From: Mikania micrantha
Lineage: Eukaryota; Streptophyta; Magnoliopsida; Asterales; Asteraceae
Length of the DNA: 64,000 bases
Reading direction: 5' to 3'
Assembly (NCBI GenBank): GCA_009363875.1
Contig: CM018682.1
Coordinates: forward strand, 52,831,372-52,895,371
Below the pieces are notes generated by a model that ran no database searches, had not been told where the DNA came from, and saw nothing but the letters and a program-made list of their open reading frames with translations. The number at the start of each line of letters is the position of its first letter. Positions within the stretch are counted from its first letter, which is position 1. Shown piece by piece: positions 22,156-33,359 of this stretch. Made by a program: the position numbers and the translations under genes.

Positions 22156-24970
22156 ATTAAAGTTCTTAAGCTAATGTCATGGACTAAAGCACACAAGTAC
22201 CTTAGGAAGAAATGTATAGCATTTTTAGCACACATGGTGGAGAAAAAGGAGAAAGGTAAGAACATTGAAGACGTTCCTGTGATAAGAGATTATCCTGAAG
22301 TATTTCCAAACGACTTGCCGGGTCTTCCACCAGAACATCAAGTAGAATTTCGAATTTATTTAGTACCTGGTGCGAACCCAGTCGCCAAAGTTCCTTACAT
22401 ACTTGCGCCTTCGGAGTTACAAGAATTGGTGAGCCAACTGCAAGAACTGACTGATAAAGGATTCATTCGCCCGAGCCATTCACCATGGGATGCACCGGTC
22501 CTATTTGTTAAGAAGAAGGACGGGTCATTCCGAATGTGCATCGACTAACGCGAATTGAACAAGTTGACCATCAAGAATCGATATCCTCTGCCACGCATCG
22601 ATGATCTTTTCGATCAACTTCAAGGCTCGGCATGGTTCTCGAAGATCGATCTTAGGTCTGGGTATCATCAGCTTCGTGTACATGATGATGATATTCCCAA
22701 GACGGATTTCAGAACAAGATATGGCCATTATGAATTTCTGGTAAAATCTTTCGGCCTTACCAATGCACTAGCGGTTTTCATATATCTCATAAACGGTGTT
22801 TGCAGGCCATACTTGGATAAATTTGTGATCGTATTCATAGATGATATTTTGATATACTCCAAGAGCAAAGAAGAACACGAGCAACACCTTATGTTGGTTT
22901 TGGAGATCCTAAGAGAAGAACGAGTGTATGCCAAATTCTCCAAGTGTGAATTTTGGCTTAAGGAAGTTCAACTCTTGGGACACATAGTCAATGAAAAGGG
23001 TGTTCACGTGGATCCTGCTAAGATTGATGCGGTGAAGAATTGGAGTACACCGAAGACACCAACGGAGATTCGATCATTTCTTGGACATGCCTGCTACTAT
23101 CAGCGGTTTATCTCGAACTTCTCCAGGGTTGCTGTCCCTCTCACTTCTTTGACTCAAAAGAATAAACCTTATTAGTGGGGACCAAAGCAAGAGGAGGCAT
23201 TCACACCTTGAAGAAGAAACTTTGTGATACTCCTGTCTTGACACTCCCTGATGGAAACGATGATTTTGTGGTCTACAGTGATGCATCCAACCTAGGTCTA
23301 ATTTGTGTCCTCATGCAACGGGGAAAGGGTGTGGCATATGCATCGAGACAGTTGAAAATTCACGAGAAGAGCTACACTACACATGACTTGGAACTTGGTG
23401 CAGTCGTGTTTGCTTTGAAGATATGGAGACATTATCTTTAGGGCACAAAGTGTGTAGTCTTTACAGATCATAAAAGTTTTGCAACTTATTCTTAACCAGA
23501 AAGAACTTAACATGAGACAACGGAGATGGGTTGAACTGTTGAATGATTATGACTGTGAAATTCGCTACCATCCTGGTAAAGCGAATGTAGTAGCGGATGC
23601 GCTTAGTCGCAAAGGTCATGTTCAAATCCATAGTGTCCGAGTGCACACTAATCTTCGTAACAATGTTCTCACAGCCCAGCAACACTCATTGGCTCAAGAT
23701 AGCCGAAAAGATGAGATGTCTTGTGGGGTCAAGTTACTATTGGAAACTAAGGATGATGGTTTGATGTATTATTTGAATCGGTTGTGGATACCGAAGATGG
23801 ATGATCTTAGGATGATGATTTTAGATGAAGCTCATAAGTCTCGTTACTCAATCCATCCGGGTGCTAATAAGATGTATCAGGACCTTAGAGCCTTGTACTG
23901 GTGGCCTGGAATGAAGAAGGATATTGCTGAGTATGTATCCAAGTGCCTTAACTGTGCAAAAGTCAAAGCTGAACATCAGTGACCTTCGGGATTGTTAGTT
24001 CAACCATAAATACCGATGTGGAAGTGGGAGAATATATGCATGGATTTTATTACCAAACTCCCACGGACCACAAGTGGTAATGATAGTATTTGGGTGATAA
24101 TAGATCGATTAACCAAGTCGGCTTATTTCTTACCGATACGCGAGACGTACCCTGTGCGGAAGTTAGCTCGTATCTACGTTGATGAGATCATTAGTCGACA
24201 TGGAATTCCCCTAAGCACAATATCGGATCGTGATGCTCGTTTCACGGCACGATTTTGGGAATCACTTCATTAATATTTTGGAACAAGATTGGATCTTAGT
24301 ACCACTTATCATCCACAAACGGATGGACAGACAGAGCAAACGATCCAGATACGGGAAGATATGTTCAGAGCTTGTGTCATCGATTTCGGTGGCGAATGGG
24401 ATAGCCATATAACATTAGTCGAGTTCTCGTATAACAACAGTTCTCACGCGACCATTGGTATGGCGCCGTTTGTAGCTCTTTACGGAAGAAAATGTCGGCC
24501 ACCTATTTGTTGGACTGAGATCGGCGAATCGCAGATCACTGGTCCTGAGATTATTCAAGAAACGACTGACAAGATTCACCAGATTCATGACAATCGGTGA
24601 GCTGCTCGCAGTTGACAGAAGAGTTACGCGGATAAACGACGGAAGCCTTTAGAGTTTGAAGTTAATGATTTGGTACTACTTGTATCTCCTTGGAAAGGAG
24701 TCATACGATGCGGAAAGAAGGGTAAGCTTGCTCCACGATATGTTGGCCCTTTTAAGATTTTTGAACGGATCAGGAAGGTTGCCTACAAGTTGGAACTTCC
24801 TCCTGAACTTAGCAATGTACACCCGACGTTTCACGTGTCAAATTTAAGAAAATTCTTAGCTGATCAAGATTTGCAGGTACCACACGATGACATCCGCGTC
24901 GATGATACCATGCAGTTTGTAAAAAAAATTAGTCGAGATAATGGACCGGGAAGTTAAAAAGCTTAAACGC
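22156..24970 (+). pseudogene. Pol array unit 5
   Basis: The left junction reads ATTAAAG instead of AGTAAAG, a later change. RT is cut at TAA 22546 (CID*RELN) and TAG 23173, RNase H at TAG 23439 and by a one-base gain at 'AAAGTTTTGC'. The zinc finger frame runs to TGA at 23980. The integrase core (24016-24273) stops at a TAA replacing Glu in 'SLH*YFG', resumes with GQTEQTIQ and ends at TGA 24598. The C-terminal part (24670-24957) has lost three bases (Lys) in LLVSPWKG and then shifts at a run of A at 24921-24928. Variants such as IREDMF in the integrase are shared with unit 6. Confidence 0.88.
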
Positions 24971-27767
24971 AGTAAAGGTCTTAAGCTAATGTCATGCATT
25001 AAAGCACACAAGTACCTTAGGAAGAAATGTATAGCATTTTTAGCACACGTGGTGGAGAAAAAGGAGAAAGGTAAGAACATTGAAGACGTTCCTGTGATAA
25101 GTGATTATCCTAAAGTATTTTCAAACGACTTGCCGGGTCTTCCACCAGAACGTCAAGTAGAATTTCGAATTGATTTAGTACCTGGTGCGAACCCAGTCGC
25201 CAAAGTTCCTTACAGACTTGCACCTTCGGAGTTACAAGAATTGGCGAGCCAACAGCAAGAACTGACTGATAAAGGATTCATTCACCCGAGCCATTCACCA
25301 TGGGGTGCACTGGTCCTATTTGTAAAGAAGAAGGACGGGTCAATCCGAGTGTGCATCGACTACCGCGAATTGAACTAGTTGACCATCAAGAATCGATATC
25401 CTCTGCCATGCATCGATGGTCTTTTCGATCAACTTCAAGGCTCTGTATGGTTCTCGAAGATCGATCTTAGGTCTGGGTATCATCAGCTTCATGTACATGA
25501 TGATGATATTCCCAAGACGGCTTTCAGAACAAGATATGGACATTATGAATTTCTGGTAATGTCTTTCGGCCTTACCAATGCACTAGCGGTTTTCATGGAT
25601 CTCATGAACCGTGTTTGTAGGCCATACTTGGATAAATTTGTGATCGTATTCATAGATGATATTTTGATATACTTCAAGAGCAAAGAAGAACACGAGCAAC
25701 ACCATATGTTGGTTTTGGAGATCCTAAGAGAAGAACGACTATATGCCAAATTCTCCAAGTGTGAATTATGGCTTAAGGAAGTTCAATTCTTGGGACACAT
25801 AGTCAATGAAAAGGGTGTTCACATGTATCCTGCTAAGAATGATGCGGTGAAGAATTGGAGTACACCGAAGACACCAACGGAGATTCGATCATTTCTTGGA
25901 CATGCCGGCTACTATCGGCGGTTTATCTCGAACTTCTCCAAGATTGCTGTCCCTCTCACTTCTTTGACTCAAAACCATAAACCTTATGAGTGGGGACCAA
26001 AGCAAGAGGAGGCATTTCAGACCTTGGAGAAAAAAGTTTGTGATGCTCCTGTCTTGACACTCTCTGATGGAAACGATGATTTTGTAGTCTACAGTGAGAC
26101 ATCCAAACTAGGTCTCAGTTGTGTCCTCATGCAACGGGGAAAGGCTGTGGCATATGCATCGAGACAGTTGAAAATTCACGAGAAGAACTACACTACACAT
26201 GAGACAACGGAGATGGGTTGAACTGTTGAATGATTATGGCACAAAGTGTGTAGTCTTTACTGATCATAAAAGTTTGCAACATATTCTTAACCAGAAAGAA
26301 CTTAACATGAGACAACGGAGATGGGTTGAACTGTTGAATGATTATGACTGTGAAATTCGCTACCATCCTGGTAAAGCGAATGTAGTAGCAGATGCGCTTA
26401 GTCGTAAAGGTCATGTTCAAATCCATAGTGTCAGAGTGCACACTAATCTTCGTAACAATGTTCTCACAACCCAGCAACACTCATTGGCTCAAGATAGCCT
26501 AAAAGATGAGATGTCTTGTGGGGACGAGTTACTATTGGAAGCTAAGAATGATGGTTTGATGTATTATTTGAATCGGTTGTGGGTACCGAACATGGATGGT
26601 CTTAGGATGATGATTTTAGATGAAGCTCATAAGTCTCGTTACTCAATCCATCCGGGAGCTAATAAGATGTATCAAGACCTTAGAGCCTTGTACTGGTGGC
26701 CTGGAATGAAGAATGATATTGCTGAGTATGTATCCAAGTGCCTTAACTGTGCAAATTTCAAAGTTGAACACCAGCGACCCTCGGGATTGTGAGTACAACC
26801 ATAAATACCGATGTGGAAGTGGGAGAATGTATCCATGGATTATATTACGAAACTCCCACGCACCACAAGTGGTAATGATAGTATTTGGGTGATAATAGAC
26901 CGATTAACCAAGTCGGCTTATTTCTTACCGATACGCGAGACGTACCCTGTGCGGAAGTTAGCTCGTATCTACATTGATGAGATCGTTAGTCGACATGGAA
27001 TTCCCCTAAGCACAATATCGGATCGTGATGCTCATTTCACGGCACGATTTTGGGAATCACTTCATGAATCTTTTGGAACAAGATTGGATCTTAGTACCAC
27101 TTATCATCCACAAACGGATGGAAAGATGGAGCGAACGATCCAGATACGGGAAGATATGTTCAGAGCTTGTGTCATCGATTTCGGTGGCAAATGGGATAGC
27201 CATATAACATTAGTCGAGTTCTCGTATAACAACAGTTCTCACGCGAGCATTGGTATGGCGCCGTTTGAAGCTCTTTACGGTAGAAAATGTCGGTCACCTA
27301 TTTGTTGGACTAAGATCGGCGAATCGCAGATCACAGGTCCAGAGATTATTCAAGAAACGACTGACAAGATTCACCAGGTTCGTGACAATCTGTTAGCTGC
27401 TCGCAGTCGATAGAAGAGTTACGCGGATAAACGACGTAAGCCTTTAGAGTTTGAAGTTAATGATTTGGTACTACTCAAAGTATCTCCTTGGAAAGGAGTC
27501 ATACGATTCGGAAAGAATGGTAAGCTTGCTCCACGATATGTTGGCCCTTTTAAGATTCTTTAACGGATCGGAAAGGTTGCCTACAAGTTGGAACTTCCTC
27601 CTGAACTTAGCAATGTACACCCGACGTTTCACGTGTCCAATTTAAGAAAGTGCTTAGCTGATCAAGATCTGCAGGTACCACTCGATGACATCCGCGTCGA
27701 TGATACCATGCACTTTGTAGGAAAACCAGTCAAGATAATGGACTGGGAAGTTAAAAAGCTTAAACGC
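24971..27767 (+). pseudogene. Pol array unit 6, with template-switch patch in RNase H
   Basis: Linker to RT start reads from 24941 to TAG 25376; RT and the first part of RNase H read from 25379 to 26221 with FIDDILIYFK. At about 26202-26240 the sequence that should encode the DLELGA block is replaced by a copy of the downstream RQRRWVELLNDY block, with matching ACATGA and TTATG borders. The catalytic Glu of RNase H is therefore lost. The zinc finger and early core block (about 26388-26845) is nearly identical to unit 3. The integrase core reads 26811-27413 with MDY, SDRDAHF and GKMERTIQ. A TAA at 27560 cuts the GPY/F region. Confidence 0.9.
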
Positions 27768-30563
27768 AGTAAAGGTCTTAAGCTAATGTCATGCACTAAA
27801 GCACACAAGTACCTTAGGAAGAAATGTATAGCATTTTTAGCACACGTGGTGGAGAAAAAGGAGAAAGGTAAGAGCATTGAAGACGTTCCTGTGATAAAAG
27901 ATTATCCTGAAGTATTTCCAGACGACTTGCCGTGTCTTCCACCAGAACGTCAAGTAGAGTTTCGAATTGATTTATTACATGGTGCGAACCCAGTCGCCAA
28001 AGTTCCTTACAGACTTGCGCCTTCGGAGTTACAAGAATTGGCTAGCCAACTGTAAGAACTGACTGATAAAGGACTCATTCGCCCAAGCCATTCACCATGG
28101 GGAGCACCGGTCCTATTTGTTAAGAAGAAGGACGGGTCATTACGAATCTGCATCGATTACTGCGAATTGAACAAGTTGACCATCAAGAATCGATATCCTC
28201 TGCCGCGCATCGATGATCTTTTCGAACAACTTCAAGGCTCGGTATGGTTCTCGAAGATCGATCTTAGGTCTGGGTATCAACAACTTCATGTACATGATGA
28301 TGATATTCCCAAAACGGCTTTCAGAACAAGATATGGCCATTATGAATTTCTGGTAATGTCTTTCGGCCTTACCAATGCACTAGCGGTTTTCATGGATCTC
28401 ATGAACCGTGATTGCAGGCCATACTTGAATAATTTTGTGATCGTAATCATAGATGATATTTTGATATACTTCAAGAGCAAAGAAGAACACGAGCAACACC
28501 TTATGTTGGTTTTGGAGATCCTAAGAGAAGAACGACTATATTCAAAATTCTCCAAGTGTGAATTATGGCTTAAGGAAGTTCAATTCCTGGGACACATAGT
28601 CAATGAAAAGGGTGTTCACATGTATCCTGCTAAGAATGATGCGGTGAAGAATTGGAGTACACCGAAGACACCAACGGAGATTCGATCATTTCTTGGACAT
28701 GCCGGCTACTATCGGCGGTTTATCTCGAACTTGTCCAGGATTGTTGTCCCTCTCACTTCTTTGACTCAAAAGCATAAACCTTATGAGTGGGGACCAAAGC
28801 AAGAGGGGGCATTTCAGACCTTGAAGAAGAAAGTTTGTGATGCTCCTGTCTTGACACTCCCTGATGGAAACGATGATTTTGTAGTCTACAGTGATACATC
28901 CAACCTAGGTCTCAGTTGTGCCCTCATGCAACGGGGAAAGGCTGTGGCATATGCATCGAGACAGTTGAAAATTCACGAGAAGAACTACAGTACACATGAG
29001 ACAACGGAGATGGGTTGAACTGTTGAATGATTATGGCACAAAGTGTGTAGTCTTTACTGATCATAAAAGTTTGCAACATATTCTTAACCAGAAAGAACTT
29101 AACATGAGACAACGGAGATGGGTTGAACTGTTGAATGATTATGACTGTGAAATTCGCTACCATCCTGGTAAAGCGAATGTAGTAGCGGATGCACTTGGTC
29201 GCAAAGATCATGTTCAAATCTTTAGTGTCCGAGTGCACACTAATCTTCGTAACAATGTTCTCACAGCCCAGCAACACTCATTGACTCAAGATAGCCTAAA
29301 AGATGAGATGTCTTGTGGGGCCGAGTTACTATTGGAAACTAAGGATGATGGTTTTATGTATTATTTGAATCGGTTGTGGATACCGAACATGGATGATCTT
29401 AGGACGACGATTTTAGATGAAGCTCATAAGTCTCGTTACTCAATCCATCCGGTGCTAATAAGATGTATCAGGAGCATAGAGCCTTGTACTGGTGGCCTGG
29501 AATGAAGAAGGATATTGCTGATTATGTATCCAAGTGCCTTAATTGTGCAAAAGTCAAACCTGAACACCAGCGACCTTCGGGATTGTTAGTACAACCATAA
29601 ATACCGATGTGGAAGTGGGAGAATATATCCATGGATTTTATTACCAAACTCCCACGCACTACAAGTGGTAATGATAGTATTTGGGTTATAATAGATCGAT
29701 TAACAAAGTCGGCTTATTTCTTACCGATACACGAGACGTACCCTGTGCGGAAGTTAGCTCGTATCTACGTTGATGAGATCGTTAGTCGAAATGGAATTCC
29801 CCAAAGCATAATATCTGATCGTGATGCTCATTTCACGGCACGATTTTGGGAATCACTTCATGAATCTTTTGGAACAAGATTGGATCTTAGTACCACTTAT
29901 CATCCACAAACGGATGGACAGACGGAGCGAACGATCCAGACACTGGAAGATATGCTGAGAGCTTGTGTCATTGATTTCGGTGGCGAATGGGATTGCCATC
30001 TAACATTAGTCGAGTTGTCGTATAACAACAGTTATCACGCGAGCATTGGTATGGCGCCGTTTGAAGCTCTTTACCGTAGAAAATGTCGGTCACCTATTTG
30101 TTGGACTGAGATCGGCGAATCGCAGATCACTAGTCCTGAGATTATTCAAGAAACGACTGACAAGATTCACCAGATTCGTGACAATCTGTTCGCTGCTCGC
30201 AGTCGACAGAAGAGTTACGCGGAAAAACGACATAAGCCTTTAGAGTTTGAAGTTAATGATTTGGTACTACTCAAAGTATCTCCTTGGAAAGGAGTCATAC
30301 GATTCGGAAAGAATGGTAAGCTTGCTCCACGATATATTGGCCCTTTTAAGATTCTTGAACGGATCGGGAAGGTTGCCTACAAGTTGGAACTTCCTCCTGA
30401 ACTTAGCAATGTACACCCGACGTTTCACGTGTCCAATTTAAGAAAGTGCTTAGCTGATCAAGATCTGCAGGTACCACTCGATGACATCCGCGTCGATGAT
30501 ACCATGCACTTTGTAGAAAAACCAGTCAAGATAATGGACCGGGAAGTTAAAAACCTTAAAAGC
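27768..30563 (+). pseudogene. Pol array unit 7, with the only uninterrupted integrase core
   Basis: The linker frame (27588-28055) stops at TAA in 'SQL*ELTDKG', shared with unit 8. RT (28167-29018) has IIDDILIYFK and shares YPAKNDAV with unit 6. The RNase H patch of unit 6 is present. The zinc finger frame shifts at 'CCGGTGCTAAT'. From 29607 to 30851 one 414-codon frame holds a complete integrase core with the three acidic residues (MDF, SDRDAH, GQTER), the GPY/F motif and the start of the chromodomain, then runs through the junction into the linker of unit 8. Confidence 0.9.
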
Positions 30564-33359
30564 AGTAAAGGTCTTAAGCTAATGTCATGCACTAAAGCAC
30601 ACAAGTACTTTAGGAAGAAATGTATAGCATTTTTAGCACACGTGGTCGAGAAAAAGGAGAAAGGTAAGAGCATTGAAGACGTTCCTATGATAAGAGATTA
30701 TCCTGAAGTATTTCCAGACGACTTGCCATGTCTTCCACCAGAACGTCAAGTAGAATTTCGAATTGATTTATTACCTGGTGCGAACCCAGTCGCCAAAGTT
30801 CCTTACAGACTTGCGCCTTCGGAGTTACAAGAATTGGCGAGCCAACTGTAAGAACTGACTAATAAAGGACTCATTCGCCCAAGCCATTCACCATGGGGAG
30901 CACCGGTCCTATTTGTTAAGAAGAAGGACGGGTCATTCCGAATGTGCATCGATTACCGCGAATTGAACAAGTTGACCATCAAGAATCGATATCCTCTGCC
31001 GCGTATCGATGATGTTTTCGATCAACTTCAAGGCTCGGCATGGTTCTCGAAGATCGATCTTAGGTCTGGGTATCATCAGCTTCATGTACATGATCGATGA
31101 TATTCCCAAGACGGCTTTCAGAACAAGATATGGCCATTATGAATTTCTGGTAATGTCTTTCGGCCTTACCAATGCACTTGCGGTTTTCATCGATCTCATG
31201 AACCGTGTTTGCAGGCCATACTTGGATAAATTTGTGATCGTATTCATAGATGATATTTTGATATACTCCAAGAGCAAAGAAGAACACGAGCAACACCTGA
31301 TGTTGGTTTTGGAGATCCTAAGTGAAGAACGACTGTATGCCAAATTCTCCAAGTGTGAATTATGGCTTAAGGAAGTTCAATTCTTGGGGCACATAGTCAA
31401 TGAAAAGGGTGTTCACGTGGATCCTGCTAAGATTGATGCGGTGAAGAATTGGAGTACACCGAAGACACCAACGGAGATTCGATCATTTCTTGGACACGCC
31501 GGCTACTATCGGCGGTTTATCTCGAACTTCTCCAGGATTGTTGTCCCTCTCACTTCTTTGACTCAAAAGCATAAACCTTATGAGTGGGGACCAAAGCAAG
31601 AGGAGGCATTTCAGACCTTGAAGAAGAAAGTTTGTGATGCTCCTGTCTTGACACTCCCTGATGGAAACGATGATTTTGTAGTCTACAGTGATACATCCAA
31701 CCTAGGTCTCAGTTGTGTCCTCATGCAACGGGGAAATGCTGTGGCATATGCATCGAGACAGTTGAAAATTCACGAGAAGAACTACACTACACATGAGACA
31801 ACGGAGATGGGTTGAACTGTTGAATGATTATGCCACAAAGTGTGTAGTCTTTACTGATCATAAAAGTTTGCAACATATTCTTAACCAGAAAGAACTTAAC
31901 AACAGACAACGGAGATGGGTTGAACTGTTGAATGATTATGACTGTGAAATTCGCTACCATCCTGGTAAAGCGAATGTAGTAGCGGATGCGCTTAGTCGCA
32001 AAGATCATGTTCAAATCTTTAGTGTCCGAGTGCACACTAATCTTCGTAACAATGTTCTCACAGCCCAGCAACACTCATTGACTCAAGATAGCCTAAAAGA
32101 TGAGATGTCTTGTGGGCCGAGTCACTCTTGGAAACTAAGGATGATGGTTTTATGTATTATTTGAATAGGTTGTGGATACCGAACATGGATGATCTTAGGA
32201 CGACGATTTTAGATGAAGCTCATAAGTCTCGTTACTCAATCCATCCGGGTGTTAATAAGATGTATCAGGACCATAGAGCCTTGTATTGGTGGCCTGGAAT
32301 GAAGAAGGATATTGCTGAGTATGTATCCAAGTGCCTTAACTGTGCAAAAGTCAAACCTGAACACCAGCGACCTTCGGGATTGTTAGTACAACCATAAATA
32401 CCGATGTGGAACTGGAATAATATATCCATGGATTTTATTACCAAACTCCCACGCACCATAAGTGGTAATGATAGTATTTGGGTGATAATAGATCGATTAA
32501 CAAAGTCGGCTTATTTCTTACCGGTACGCGAGACGTACCCTGTGCGGAAGTTAGCTCGTATCTACGTTGATGAGATCGTTAGTCGACATGGAATTCCCAA
32601 AGCATAATATCGGATCGTGATGCTCATTTCACGGCACGATTTTGGGAATCACTTCATGAAGCTTTTGGAACAAGATTGGATCTTAGTACCACTTATCATC
32701 CACAAACGGATGGACAGACGGAGCGAATGATCCAGACACTGGAAGATATGCTGAGAGCTTGTGTCATCGATTTCGGTGGCGAATGTGATAGCCATCTAAC
32801 ATTAGTCGAGTTCTCGTATAACAACAGTTATCACTCGAGCATTGGTATGGCACCGTTTGAAGCTCTTTACAGTAGAAAATGTCGGTCACCTATTTGTTTG
32901 ACTGAGATCGGCGAATCGCAGATCCCTGATCTTGAGATTATTCAAGAAACGACTGACAAGATTCACGAGATTCGTGACAATCTGTTAGCTTCTCGCAGTC
33001 GACAGAAGAGTTACGCGGATAAACGACGTAAGCCTTTAGAGTTTGAAGTTAATGATTTGGTACTACTCAAAGTATCTCCTTGGAAAGGAGTCATACGATT
33101 CGGAAAGAAGGGTAAGCTTGCTCCACGATATGTTGGCCATTTTAAGATTCTTGAACGGATCGGGAAGGTTGCCTACAAGTTGGAACTTCCTCCTGAACTT
33201 AGCAATGTACACCCGACATTTCACGTGTCCAATTTAAGAAAGTGCTTAGCTGATCAAGATCTGCAGGTACCACTTGATGACATCCGCGTCGATGATACCA
33301 TGTACTTAGTAGAAAAACCAGTCAAGATAATGGACCGGGAAGTTAAAAAGCTTAAAAGC
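30564..33359 (+). pseudogene. Pol array unit 8
   Basis: The linker stops at the TAA shared with unit 7 (30849). RT shifts at 'CATGATCGATGAT' (31092), a change also found in unit 9, then reads 31009-31815 with FIDDILIYSK. The RNase H patch of units 6 and 7 is present. The zinc finger shifts at 'TGTGGGCCGAGTC'. The integrase core starts at 32404 with MDFITK, shifts at 32605 and resumes at 32676 with GQTERMIQ. From 32676 the frame of 406 codons runs through the GPY/F motif and the junction into the RT of unit 9. Confidence 0.9.
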
